From: Oscillospiraceae bacterium
Lineage (GTDB): Bacteria; Bacillota; Clostridia; Oscillospirales; Ruminococcaceae
Assembly: GCA_017461565.1 (NCBI GenBank)
Contig: JAFTXQ010000003.1
Coordinates: 62,001 to 126,000, forward strand
Direction of reading: 5' to 3'
DNA: 64,000 bases
A program made the position numbers and the translations under genes. Positions 17,414 to 26,311 of the stretch are shown in pieces (position 1 is the first letter of the stretch; every line of letters begins with the position of its first letter). The notes under the pieces were generated by a model. That model made no database searches. It worked only from the letters and a program-made list of their open reading frames with translations, and was not told the origin of the DNA.

Positions 17414-17438
17414 CCCCGAGGACTATCGCTTCTCGGGG
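17414..17438 (-). terminator. Terminator of the YfcE-type gene
   Basis: CCCCGAG/CTCGGGG stem with an 11-nt loop. On the minus strand it is followed by a T-rich tail (TGCTTTATTCTT) 9 nt past the stop codon of the phosphodiesterase. Confidence 0.75.
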
Positions 17439-17447
17439 CGCTGCGTA

Positions 17448-17996
17448 CTAATTCAATTTGTAAGTGAGTATCGTATCTCCGCTTTCAAGCTCCCTGATCT
17501 CAAAAGCTCCGTTTTCATAGATCATATAGCTTCGTGGATTGTTTTCTTTTGGGAGCGATACCGAGCCGTCGTTAAGGCAGTGTATGCCATCCTTTTCAAA
17601 GGCTTTCAGCACATGGGAGTGTCCGTTTATCAGTACGTCGCCTTTTTTCAGAGGGGGGAGTGCATCGGGGTTGTGATGATGTCCGTGAGAAAGGAAGAAG
17701 CTTCTTCCGTCAACAAAAAGAACCGCATAATCCGCAAGCACGGGAAATTCCAGCACCATCTGATCCACCTCGGTGTCGCAGTTTCCACGGACGCAGAGCA
17801 GCTCGTCCTTTACTTCGTTCAGCATAGCGATCACCTTTTTTGGAGCGTGACCATCGGGAAGATCGTTTCTGGGGCCGTGGTAGAGGATATCGCCTAATAA
17901 GCAGAGCTTTTCAGCGCCCTCACGACGGTAGGCTTCCAACATTTTTTCGCAGTAAAGGGCTGAGCCGTGTATATCTGAAGCAAACATCAGTTTCAT
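17448..17996 (-). CDS. YfcE/MJ0936-family metallophosphodiesterase
   Basis: 182 residues, full length for this small calcineurin-like family. The metal ligands are visible in order: SDIHGS (D and H, residues 6-11), LGDILYHGPRND (D, about 34), RGNCD (about 70), LSHGHHHN (about 104) and NGHSH (about 127). These enzymes hydrolyse phosphodiesters with Mn2+; the natural substrate is unknown. Ribosome site GGAGAAC precedes ATG. It is the last gene of a leftward unit with azlC-azlD, 13 nt after azlD. Confidence 0.93.
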   Translation of the reverse strand: MKLMFASDIHGSALYCEKMLEAYRREGAEKLCLLGDILYHGPRNDLPDGHAPKKVIAMLNEVKDELLCVRGNCDTEVDQMVLEFPVLADYAVLFVDGRSFFLSHGHHHNPDALPPLKKGDVLINGHSHVLKAFEKDGIHCLNDGSVSLPKENNPRSYMIYENGAFEIRELESGDTILTYKLN

Positions 17997-18009
17997 TGTT
18001 TTGTTCTCC

Positions 18010-18354
18010 TTAAACTATATTCATCCAGCCCGTAATAAGGTCTGCGGCGAATGCTGCTCCGCAGGCGCTGAGGGCCACTGTAAGTAATCCTTTTTCGGCA
18101 AATGAGAGTATAATGGCGGTCAAAAAACCTGCTGCCGAGCTGATTATAGCAGCGGTGCTGTCGCCACAGCTCGTGAACACCGCAGGTATCGTCATAGCGC
18201 TGAGTACAGCATACGGGACATAATAAAGGAAATTCAGAGCAAATTGTGATCTTATTTTTTTACGGAATACCGCAAGCGGCAGCATTCTTATTAAATAAGT
18301 AACGAGCGCCATTACCAGGATACTCATGATGAGATAAAAAGTGCTGTCATTCAT
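18010..18354 (-). CDS. AzlD-family branched-chain amino acid exporter subunit
   Basis: 114 residues, four transmembrane segments, with the family motif TYLIRMLPLAVFRKK near residues 19-33. AzlD is the small partner of AzlC in exporting branched-chain amino acids (shown for Bacillus AzlCD). The start overlaps azlC by 8 nt, consistent with a coupled two-subunit exporter. Confidence 0.92.
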   Translation of the reverse strand: MNDSTFYLIMSILVMALVTYLIRMLPLAVFRKKIRSQFALNFLYYVPYAVLSAMTIPAVFTSCGDSTAAIISSAAGFLTAIILSFAEKGLLTVALSACGAAFAADLITGWMNIV

Positions 18355-19075
18355 CTGCGGTCACCTCCCCCGTCTTCTGTGGAAAGAACGCCGCTCCGAA
18401 TGCCGCTGCGATAACGGCGCAGATTATTACGGAAATACCCGAGGTTATTGTTATGTACTGTGAGATGAAAGCGATAACGCTGCTGAGGAGTGCCGAAAAA
18501 AGAGCAACCCACAGTATTCCTCGGCTCTTCTTGGCAGGAGGGATAACGATAGCGATGAACATACCATATATCGCTATGCCGAGTGCCGCCTGTATACTTT
18601 CGGGGAGTATCGCACCTAGCAGCGCTCCTGCTGCAGTGCCCGTCGCCCAGAATATATATGGAAGCGTAATAAGTCCGTACATATATCGTGGCGGGATATC
18701 CGCCTTCTGTCCCGAGGCTACTGCGAAGATCTCGTCGGTTATGCCGAAGGAGCTTATTATGCGGTGTATAAGGTTATATTTATTGTCCAGTTTTTGTGAT
18801 AACGAAATTCCCATAAGCGCATAACGCATATTGATAACAAGCTGTGCCAGTGCCATTTCGATATATCCGCCGCCTGCGGCAATTATGTTTATCCCCTGTA
18901 CCTGACCTGCGGAGGTAAGGTTCGTCATTGATATAAGTATAGCTGCAAGGGGAGGTATACCCATTCCGACTGCGGTTATTCCGAATGTAAATGACACCGA
19001 AAGATATCCCAGTGCGATCGGGAGACCGTCCCGCAATCCTTTTTTATAGGAGAGCTGTTCCGTTTGTTCTGACAT
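18347..19075 (-). CDS. azlC: AzlC-family branched-chain amino acid exporter subunit
   Basis: 242 residues with about seven or eight transmembrane helices. It opens GLRDGLPIALGYLSVSFTFGI, the family signature, and has a QLVINMRYALMGISLS stretch near residue 80. It is predicted to form the main membrane part of a branched-chain amino acid exporter with AzlD. It is transcribed divergently from putP, with its own promoter at 19133-19161, so an amino-acid exporter and a sodium/amino-acid importer share a control region. Confidence 0.93.
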   Translation of the reverse strand: MSEQTEQLSYKKGLRDGLPIALGYLSVSFTFGITAVGMGIPPLAAILISMTNLTSAGQVQGINIIAAGGGYIEMALAQLVINMRYALMGISLSQKLDNKYNLIHRIISSFGITDEIFAVASGQKADIPPRYMYGLITLPYIFWATGTAAGALLGAILPESIQAALGIAIYGMFIAIVIPPAKKSRGILWVALFSALLSSVIAFISQYITITSGISVIICAVIAAAFGAAFFPQKTGEVTADE

Positions 19076-19132
19076 AATTATGATCTACCTGTTCTGTTTG
19101 TGTTTGTGCGGTCTTGCGCCGCAATCGTTAAT

Positions 19133-19161
19133 ATTGTACCACAGACGCTTACAATTTTCAA
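19133..19161 (-). promoter_or_regulatory. Sigma-A promoter for azlC-azlD-yfcE
   Basis: Minus strand TTGAAA (19161-19156), 17 nt, TACAAT (19138-19133), about 57 nt upstream of azlC. It is back-to-back with the putP promoter 28 nt away. Confidence 0.75.
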
Positions 19162-19188
19162 TATTATTCACAAAATTTCTCCAAACAC

Positions 19189-19218
19189 TTGCAATTGCTG
19201 CCAGTTGTATGATACAAT
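19189..19218 (+). promoter_or_regulatory. Sigma-A promoter for putP
   Basis: TTGCAA (19189-19194), 18 nt, TACAAT (19213-19218); the ribosome site AAAAGGAGAAA follows at 19237. A start upstream of this promoter (19080) can be dismissed. Confidence 0.75.
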
Positions 19219-19250
19219 ATAAAAGTATTTTATTTGAAAAGGAGAAATCT

Positions 19251-20795
19251 ATGGAACTCAATGTTTTGACTATCGTGGCATTTGTGCTGTATGCACTCTT
19301 GATCCTCGGTATCGGCATCTATTCTTTCAAGAAGTCCAAGAGTATGTCGGATTATTTTATCGGCGGCAGACAGCTCGGCCCCTGGACCACTGCTATCTCT
19401 GCTCAGGCTTCCGATATGAGCGGCTGGCTGCTGATGGGTCTGCCCGGTGCCGTTCTGGTAAGCGGTCTTACTGAAAGCTGGATCGCTATCGGCCTTTTTA
19501 TCGGTACATATCTCAACTGGAGGATACTTGCTGCAAGACTGCGTAAGATGTCTTATGCCGCAGGTGATGCTATCACTATTCCTGAATATCTTCAGAAGCG
19601 CTTTTTCACTGAAAGCCCTGTTGTAAGACTGGTTTGTGCGGCTATCATTTTTGTGTTCTTCCTTATTTACACGGCATCTGCGTTTAGTGCGGGTGCTAAG
19701 CTGTTTGCTTTTATTTTCAACACTGACAACTACACATTGTGTCTTACTATCGGTGCGCTGATAATCATTTCCTACACATTCCTCGGCGGATTCTTCGCTG
19801 TGTGCTGGACAGACCTTATCCAGGGCATCCTGATGTTCGCTGCACTTGTTATCGTACCTATCGTTGCGGTGTGCAATATCCCTGATATGGGCAGTGCTGC
19901 TCTCGGTACTATGGATGCTGCAAAGCCCATAACCGATTATTACCTCAGCTTTATAAACAACTCTAACGGTGAGATCGCATGGACAACTATACTTTCCGGT
20001 CTTGCGTGGGGACTTGGCTATTTTGGTATGCCTCATATTCTTGTAAGATTTATGGCTATCAAGTCCAGTGATATGATAAAAAAATCACGTCTGATTGCAA
20101 CTGTATGGGTGTTTGTTACACTGGTGGCTGCTGTGTTGGTGGGTGTTTTTGGCAATATGTTCCTTACCTCAAACCCCGAGCTGATGGAAAAGTTCCTCGC
20201 ACTCGGCGATGCGGAGAAGATCTTCATGTTCCTGTCCTCTTCGTTGCTGCCTGCACTTATTGCCGGTGTTGTGCTTTCTGCTATCCTTGCAGCTATCATG
20301 AGTACTGCTGATTCTCAGCTTCTTGTAACTGCTTCTGCTGTTACCAATGATATGTTTGCACTGTTCAAGAAGAATGCAAGCCAGAAAACACTTATGTGGG
20401 TAAGCCGTGGTGCGGTAATTGCGATCTCGGTTATTGCTTACTTTATCGCTCTTGATCCCAACAGCTCTGTTATGGGTCTCGTATCCTATGCATGGGCAGG
20501 TCTGGGTGCGGCATTCGGTCCCGCTATGCTGCTGTCCCTGTTCTGGAAGCGCATGACTATCTGGGGCGCTGTTGCAGGTGCTGCGGTTGGCGGAGCGTCT
20601 GTAATCATCTGGGAGAGTGTTCCTGTCCTGTCCGGTACAGGTATCTACTCGCTGCTTCCTGCGTTTTTCCTGGCTCTGGTGGCAGTCGTTGTTGTTTCGC
20701 TGATGACAAAGGTCGACTCCGCTAAGGTAGAAGAGCTGTTTAAAAAGGCAAACAGCACTACCGTGGACGCCATAGCAGAAGAAAGCAAATCTTGA
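19251..20795 (+). CDS. putP: Sodium/proline symporter (SSS family, PutP type)
   Basis: 514 residues from ATG 19251, the usual PutP length, with 13 predicted transmembrane segments. It carries the N-terminal SDYFIGGRQLGPWTTAISAQASDMSGW segment, which in PutP includes the Na+-binding Asp55 region, and LPALIAGVVLSAILAAIMSTADSQLL (about residue 330), where Ser/Thr residues coordinate Na+. Predicted to import L-proline with Na+. The gene has its own promoter and a strong terminator. A shorter start fits the promoter; upstream in-frame codons overlap it. Confidence 0.95.
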   Translation: MELNVLTIVAFVLYALLILGIGIYSFKKSKSMSDYFIGGRQLGPWTTAISAQASDMSGWLLMGLPGAVLVSGLTESWIAIGLFIGTYLNWRILAARLRKMSYAAGDAITIPEYLQKRFFTESPVVRLVCAAIIFVFFLIYTASAFSAGAKLFAFIFNTDNYTLCLTIGALIIISYTFLGGFFAVCWTDLIQGILMFAALVIVPIVAVCNIPDMGSAALGTMDAAKPITDYYLSFINNSNGEIAWTTILSGLAWGLGYFGMPHILVRFMAIKSSDMIKKSRLIATVWVFVTLVAAVLVGVFGNMFLTSNPELMEKFLALGDAEKIFMFLSSSLLPALIAGVVLSAILAAIMSTADSQLLVTASAVTNDMFALFKKNASQKTLMWVSRGAVIAISVIAYFIALDPNSSVMGLVSYAWAGLGAAFGPAMLLSLFWKRMTIWGAVAGAAVGGASVIIWESVPVLSGTGIYSLLPAFFLALVAVVVVSLMTKVDSAKVEELFKKANSTTVDAIAEESKS

Positions 20796-20803
20796 TAAAT
20801 GCC

Positions 20804-20832
20804 AAAGAGCAGGCGCTATGCCTGCTCTTTTT
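20804..20832 (+). terminator. Terminator of putP
   Basis: Perfect 11-bp stem AAAGAGCAGGC/GCCTGCTCTTT with a 5-nt loop and a T tail. Confidence 0.92.
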
Positions 20833-20963
20833 GCATGGTAATGCTTTTGGCGCTTGATTGCGAATGTGGAATGATAGGTGATAATTCAGACAAAAAATGT
20901 TACACCTTGTCATAATGTTCAGAAAACAATGGCGTAAATCGTCATTTTTTGTCTATATGTGCG

Positions 20964-20992
20964 TTGCAGTGTGCTTTAAAATGTGATATAAT
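20964..20992 (+). promoter_or_regulatory. Sigma-A promoter for the glycan-assembly operon
   Basis: TTGCAG (20964-20969), 17 nt, TATAAT (20987-20992), about 65 nt before the start at 21057. Confidence 0.78.
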
Positions 20993-21056
20993 TATAAGAT
21001 AAGTAAAATGAAATAATTATATATTCATATATGCAGTAATGGCGAAAGGAAAATAA

Positions 21057-24000
21057 ATGATCAAAGAAAATCAGAAGTTGTTCAACAGGCTGAATGTCTT
21101 CAGCGATGCGGCAATTTCTATTCTCGCAGTCATGGCTTCGTATTTCCTTGTTTTTATGCTTATGGACCTTGAGCATAACTATCCGTTGGATGATTATGTC
21201 AAGCTTGCGTTGGTCTTTATACCTGTACAGCTTATCACTTATGGCTGTCTCGGTTTGTACGACTCGTACAGGACAAGCAATTTCGGCAAGGAATTTTCAA
21301 GGCTGGTACAGGCGTTTTTTATCGATGGCCTGATAATTATAACCATGCTTTACATAGTGAAGATCATAAATTTTTCAAGACTGGCTCTTGTGATCTTCCT
21401 GGTGCTTGATCTGTTGCTGATATCGCTTAAGCGATATCTGCTGCGAAGATCCTTAAAGCGTTTCAGGCAGAGTGGATACAACAAGAAGCATATCGTCATC
21501 ATCGGCGGAGGTGATATCGCAAAGGATTACCTTGAAACTATACGCCGTGAAAAGCAGATGGGGTTTGAGTGCGCCGGATATATTTCCGACAAAAAAAACC
21601 TTGACGCAAAGCATCTTGGCGGATATGATGATGTTTTCGATATACTTGACAGATACAGCTACAGTGAAGCAATATGCGCACTGGATTCGGATGACATGGA
21701 GCATCTCGGCAGCGCTGTGGAGGCCTGCGAGCTTACAGGTACAAAGATATCTGTTATACCTGTGATATATAAATATATGTCGGCGACCCCTGCGATAGAT
21801 CTTGTGGGTGGCATACCGATGATGAATATCAGGCGCATTCCGTTGGATAATATAGGCAATGCGGTTATGAAGCGTGCCATGGATATAGTGGGCTCGTTTG
21901 TTATGATCCTGCTGACTTTGCCTATAATGCTGGTATCGGCAGTCGTGATAAAGCTGACGATGGGCGGTAAGGTCATTTTTAAGCAACAGCGTGTAGGACT
22001 TAACAAAAAGATATTTACGATGTACAAGCTCAAATCCATGAAAGACAACGATACATCTGAAACGGCGTGGAGCACTGATAACGATCCCAGAAAAACAAAA
22101 TTCGGATCTTTTATCAGGAAGTTTTCCATTGATGAGCTTCCTCAGCTGTTCAATGTGCTGAAAGGTGACATGAGCCTGGTAGGACCACGTCCTGAAATCC
22201 CGTTTCATGTTGATAATTTCAAAAGCAGCATCCCGATGTATATGCTGAAGCATCAGGTCAAGCCCGGAATGACAGGACTTGCACAGGTGAACGGATATCG
22301 TGGGGATACCTCCATCAAGAGACGTGTGGAATACGATATCGAATACATCGAGAACTGGAATATATTCCTGGATGTAGCGATACTGTTCAAAACCTTATTC
22401 AGCTTTGTCAATAAAGAAAAGATAAAAAAATCAAATAAAAAATATAAATCGGAGAATTTTTCAATGACTAACGAAAAACAAAAGACGGATATCCTGTCGC
22501 TGGCAATATTTTTCCCTGCTGTCGTAGCTCTTGCTATCATTCCTATTATTATTAGAGTTACCATGGTTGCCACTGACATGATGGAAACATACCGCTATTT
22601 TAAAGCGACCCCCGGCGATGATGGACTGTATTATATGACAGACGTTTACTCTCAGGGAAAAGCATTTATGGTCGTGCTTCTGGCTATGATCATGCTTGGT
22701 ATGGCATTTGTGTGCTGCGGCTTCCTTTTCAGACGTGCGGAAAAGCGCACTCTTGTGTATACAGGTGCTTCTGTTGTATATGTGCTGATGGCGCTTGCAT
22801 CGGCGCTCGGATCTGATTATCAGTCCATCGCATTCTACGGCGTACACGATCGTGCCGAAGGCTTTTTTACTATGGCATGTTATTTTGTGATGTTTCTGTT
22901 CACACTCTATGCGTTCAGAAAGACGCAGAATTTCAAGTATATAGTAGGCGCTCTGATGATATGTGCAGGTGTCAATTTTATTATAGGAATGTTCCAGTTT
23001 ACCGGAAACAACCTGTTCAGCTACGAATGGTTTGAAGCGCTTACGGTAGATAAGAATTTCAGTGACTATCTTGTGCTTGACAAGGAGAGCGTTTCTTATG
23101 GAAGTATGTACGGAGCGCTTTATCATTACAATTATGTGGGAAGCTTTACCGGTATGGTAATACCTCTTTTCTCGGTGCTTGCGATATACGGAAAGAAGAT
23201 ATGGCATAAGATCGTCTATGCCGCTTTTGCCGGAATGTCACTGTTTATGTTGCTTGCCAGCACCGCACGAAGCGGTATCGTTGCGGTAGCAGCCGCTTTT
23301 GTTGTTGGCGTTATCGTATTTGCAAGGGTGCTGATACGCCGTTGGAAGGTGACGGCTGCGGTTACAGCGGCTGCACTTGTTGCTGTGGTAGGCGTAAATA
23401 TAGTGCTTGACAATGCTTTGTTTGAGCGAATTCCTTCGCTTGTCGGAGATGTTGTGGATTTTATTGCTCCCTCCGAGAAGACTGATCTGTTTTCTAAGCT
23501 TCCCGTCAGGGATATAAAGCACAATAACGACGGAAGCGTATCCTTCACCACGCAGACCGATGTCCTGAACATTGCATTCAATGCGGATACGAAAAAGTAT
23601 GACATAACTGACAGCAGTGGCGCTGCGCTTAAGCTTGTTCCCAGCAAGGAAGACAATGTTATTATTGATGACGACGACTTTAAAGGTATCAATCTTGAAT
23701 TTGTGTCAACAGGCGAGAGCGAAGAATATGATGATGCGTTCTTCATGAGCTTTAACGATGAGCTGGATAAAACATTGACATTTGTGCTTTTCAACAAAAA
23801 GCAGCTCCACATGGTGGATATGTATGTCGGTGACAGAGTGACCCCTGTCAATGCCGAGGCAATTGGCTTTGAGGGCAAGGAGCTTCTGGGCTCTTCACGT
23901 GGTTATATCTGGTCGAGAACTATTCCGCTGCTGAAGAACTGCCTGTTCACGGGATACGGACCTGATACCTTTGTATACGTGTTCCCGCAGAATGATTATC

Positions 24001-24605
24001 TTGCAAAATATTACTCGTATCACGAGGGCTTTTATATTACTGTCGATAAGCCTCATAACCTATATCTTCAGATATTCGTCAACAACGGTCTTATTGCGCT
24101 GATCGCTTTCCTTACAATATGTGTGTTCTATCTGGTAGATTGCTTCAGGCTGTACGCATTAAGAAAATATTACAGAACCGAGCAGATATATGGAATATCG
24201 GTCATGCTGGCGATAATAGGATATCTGGCGGCGGGTATTTTTAATGACTCCGTTGTATCGGTTGCGCCTGTGTTCTGGATCCTGCTTGGAACAGGAGCTG
24301 CGCTTAACACCATCAATCGACGCCTTGATAAAAATCAGAGCATAGATGTTGATGAGATCGTAGAGGAGAAAAAGCGCAAGACGGCCAAAGAACTGGAGCA
24401 TGAAAAGGCTGTCAGCGAGCAGGCTGCTAACCTTGCGGCTTCAATAAGGGGCAGCAAGGAAACAGTAATAAAGATCAACAAAGATGGTGCAAAAAATGAT
24501 GTTGAAGCGCTCCTTAACAGGGTTAAGGATGTGACGGAGCGCCACGGCGGCACAAGCTTGTCAGGACCGGATGTGGATTTAAAGGACGACGAACACGAGC
24601 ATTGA
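21057..24605 (+). CDS. Fusion of polyprenyl-glycosylphosphotransferase and O-antigen-ligase-like protein
   Basis: 1182 residues in one frame. Residues 1-469 are a complete WbaP/WcaJ-type enzyme: N-terminal transmembrane helices, a Rossmann-like segment (VIIGGGDIAKDY, about 145) and the catalytic Bac_transf domain from about 270 (KRAMDIVGSF, KQQRVGLNKK, YKLKSM, SIDELPQLFNVLKGDMSLVGPRPE). This moves a sugar-phosphate onto undecaprenyl phosphate. Residues 470-1182 are a polytopic Wzy/WaaL-like protein with the ligase marks STARSG, a large external loop, FTGYGPDTF and PHNLYLQ. Met470 (22464-22466) is preceded by GGAG at 22451, and the joint spans an A7 tract, so the halves may be recently fused genes or separated by one base in other strains. 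It heads an operon with pgsA. Confidence 0.88.
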   Translation: MIKENQKLFNRLNVFSDAAISILAVMASYFLVFMLMDLEHNYPLDDYVKLALVFIPVQLITYGCLGLYDSYRTSNFGKEFSRLVQAFFIDGLIIITMLYIVKIINFSRLALVIFLVLDLLLISLKRYLLRRSLKRFRQSGYNKKHIVIIGGGDIAKDYLETIRREKQMGFECAGYISDKKNLDAKHLGGYDDVFDILDRYSYSEAICALDSDDMEHLGSAVEACELTGTKISVIPVIYKYMSATPAIDLVGGIPMMNIRRIPLDNIGNAVMKRAMDIVGSFVMILLTLPIMLVSAVVIKLTMGGKVIFKQQRVGLNKKIFTMYKLKSMKDNDTSETAWSTDNDPRKTKFGSFIRKFSIDELPQLFNVLKGDMSLVGPRPEIPFHVDNFKSSIPMYMLKHQVKPGMTGLAQVNGYRGDTSIKRRVEYDIEYIENWNIFLDVAILFKTLFSFVNKEKIKKSNKKYKSENFSMTNEKQKTDILSLAIFFPAVVALAIIPIIIRVTMVATDMMETYRYFKATPGDDGLYYMTDVYSQGKAFMVVLLAMIMLGMAFVCCGFLFRRAEKRTLVYTGASVVYVLMALASALGSDYQSIAFYGVHDRAEGFFTMACYFVMFLFTLYAFRKTQNFKYIVGALMICAGVNFIIGMFQFTGNNLFSYEWFEALTVDKNFSDYLVLDKESVSYGSMYGALYHYNYVGSFTGMVIPLFSVLAIYGKKIWHKIVYAAFAGMSLFMLLASTARSGIVAVAAAFVVGVIVFARVLIRRWKVTAAVTAAALVAVVGVNIVLDNALFERIPSLVGDVVDFIAPSEKTDLFSKLPVRDIKHNNDGSVSFTTQTDVLNIAFNADTKKYDITDSSGAALKLVPSKEDNVIIDDDDFKGINLEFVSTGESEEYDDAFFMSFNDELDKTLTFVLFNKKQLHMVDMYVGDRVTPVNAEAIGFEGKELLGSSRGYIWSRTIPLLKNCLFTGYGPDTFVYVFPQNDYLAKYYSYHEGFYITVDKPHNLYLQIFVNNGLIALIAFLTICVFYLVDCFRLYALRKYYRTEQIYGISVMLAIIGYLAAGIFNDSVVSVAPVFWILLGTGAALNTINRRLDKNQSIDVDEIVEEKKRKTAKELEHEKAVSEQAANLAASIRGSKETVIKINKDGAKNDVEALLNRVKDVTERHGGTSLSGPDVDLKDDEHEH

Positions 24606-24663
24606 TATGAAATGACACCAGATAGCCGATTAAGTTTTTGTTAATTTTTAAGAAGGTGACAGA

Positions 24664-25287
24664 ATGAAATTCGAGCTGCGTGATATTACCAAGCTGCCAA
24701 ATATATTGACGCTGGTACGTATCGCACTTATTCCTGTTTTTGTTTGGGCGATTTTATGGGAAGACGGATTGGTAAAAGACAGCGGCATCATTGAGGGACA
24801 GACGAACGGATACGTGCTGGCGGCTGTTATAGTAGTCATTTCGGGATTAACTGATGCGGCGGACGGGTTTATTGCCCGCAGGTTCAATATGATAACCGAT
24901 CTTGGAAAAGCACTGGATCCTCTTGCTGACAAGCTTACGCAGGCGGCGGTCATAGTATGTCTTTGCATCAGGTACCGTTCGATATGGTGGATGATAGCTG
25001 CATTGCTGTTCCTTATCGTCGTCAAAGAGATCACCATGCTTGTAGTAGGTCTGCTTTTCCTTAAGAAAGGTCAGGATCTTGGTGGTGCAAAGTGGTTCGG
25101 AAAGGCAACGACTATTATATTTTATCTGTTGGCGATAGCGCTTATCGGGGTTCCAAGCATAAGTCAGACTGCGGCTATGATAATGATTGGCGTCATATTT
25201 GTTATGAACGCTGCGGCTTTCATATTGTATATGAGAGAATATTTCAGACTTTACAAACAGAGAGGTACAGCGGATGATAAAAGCTGA
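24664..25287 (+). CDS. pgsA: CDP-diacylglycerol-glycerol-3-phosphate 3-phosphatidyltransferase
   Basis: 207 residues with about five membrane segments. The CDP-alcohol phosphatidyltransferase signature D-G-x2-A-R-x8-G-x3-D-x3-D is seen intact as DAADGFIARRF...LGKALDPLADK (about residues 60-85). N-terminal NIPNxLTxxR-like opening KLPNILTLVRIALIP is characteristic of PgsA. It makes phosphatidylglycerol phosphate for anionic phospholipids in the cytoplasmic membrane. Ribosome site AAGAAGGTGA; the 3' end overlaps the next gene by 14 nt. Confidence 0.95.
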   Translation: MKFELRDITKLPNILTLVRIALIPVFVWAILWEDGLVKDSGIIEGQTNGYVLAAVIVVISGLTDAADGFIARRFNMITDLGKALDPLADKLTQAAVIVCLCIRYRSIWWMIAALLFLIVVKEITMLVVGLLFLKKGQDLGGAKWFGKATTIIFYLLAIALIGVPSISQTAAMIMIGVIFVMNAAAFILYMREYFRLYKQRGTADDKS

Positions 25288-26065
25288 TGTTCATGTTCAT
25301 TCCTCGTTTTCGAGCGACAGTGAGGAGCTGCTGGAGAATTCGGTAAAGTCTGCTATAACAGCAGGGCTTGATGTGCTTTGCATTACCGAACACATGGATA
25401 TGGATTATCCGACAGGAGAGTTTCTGCTTGACACGGCATCGTATAAAAAGGAACTGTTACGCTTGAAAGAGAAATACTCCGGTGAGATTGAGCTGCTGTA
25501 CGGTGTAGAGCTTGGATTGATGGATTATCTTGCTCCACGGCTTTATGAGTATACAGCTGCGGAGGATTTTGATTTTATTATCGGTTCATCGCATCTTGTA
25601 GATGGTATAGATCCGTATGAGCCTGAGTATTTCGGAAAATTCGGCGACACTAACGGGCTTGTTCGCTATTTTGACAGTATCCTTGCCAATATTTCGGCAT
25701 ACGATAATTTTGACGTGTACGGACATCTTGATTATGTTGTGAGATACAGCAATGCGAAAAGCTATACCCCTTCCGATCATCATGATATCATCGACGAGAT
25801 ATTGAAAAAGCTTATAGATATGGGCAAGGGAATAGAGCTCAACACTGCGGGGCTGAAATATGGGCTGGGATGGGCGCACCCTCATCCTCAGGTGCTTAAG
25901 CATTACCGGGAGCTTGGCGGCGAGATAATAACAGTCGGTTCCGATGCCCACAAGGGCGAGCATATTGCCTATGATTTTGACATAGCAGCGGATATCCTCA
26001 CAAGCGCAGGATTTGAGTATTATACTGTATTCCGCAAAAGAAAAGCAGACTTTATAAAAATATGA
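25274..26065 (+). CDS. PHP-domain phosphoesterase, histidinol-phosphatase (HisJ) family
   Basis: 263 residues, typical for HisK/HisJ phosphatases. The metal ligands of the PHP trinuclear site are visible: HVHSSFSSDS (HxH, residues 6-15), TEHMDMDYP (about 38), GVELG (about 77), GSSHL (about 108), GHLDYVVRYS (about 153) and GSDAHKGEH (about 225). The family hydrolyses histidinol phosphate or related phosphate monoesters. No his genes are nearby, so the actual substrate is open. It overlaps pgsA by 14 nt and ends the operon at a terminator. Confidence 0.88.
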   Translation: MIKADVHVHSSFSSDSEELLENSVKSAITAGLDVLCITEHMDMDYPTGEFLLDTASYKKELLRLKEKYSGEIELLYGVELGLMDYLAPRLYEYTAAEDFDFIIGSSHLVDGIDPYEPEYFGKFGDTNGLVRYFDSILANISAYDNFDVYGHLDYVVRYSNAKSYTPSDHHDIIDEILKKLIDMGKGIELNTAGLKYGLGWAHPHPQVLKHYRELGGEIITVGSDAHKGEHIAYDFDIAADILTSAGFEYYTVFRKRKADFIKI

Positions 26066-26070
26066 GATTA

Positions 26071-26116
26071 AGGACCGCTTTCTACCTCAAGGCTGAGAGT
26101 GGTCCTGATTTTCACT
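26071..26116 (+). terminator. Terminator of the 21057-26065 operon
   Basis: A 12-bp stem starting AGGACC and ending GGTCCT, with two G-U pairs and a loop of about 12 nt; followed by GATTTTCACTGTTTT. Confidence 0.75.
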
Positions 26117-26205
26117 GTTTTGTCAAAAATGCGATGAACGTTTTGTTAGGTTGTCCAAAAAAATTAAAAAAATATGTAAATTTTTTAGAAAATCGTCATT
26201 ATCGC

Positions 26206-26234
26206 TTGATTTATTTATTTTATTATTGTATAAT
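26206..26234 (+). promoter_or_regulatory. Sigma-A promoter for the PilZ gene
   Basis: TTGATT (26206-26211), 17 nt, TATAAT (26229-26234). Confidence 0.78.
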
Positions 26235-26311
26235 ATAAAAGAACTATTCTGCCTAAAAATGCGCATCAGTAAACGCATAAGGCTTTACCATTATATAATT
26301 AAGAGGGATTG

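Noticed and set aside
19080..19250. 57-codon N-terminal extension of putP
   Set aside because: It overlaps the azlC and putP promoters; ATG 19251 has the ribosome site and the normal PutP N-terminus.
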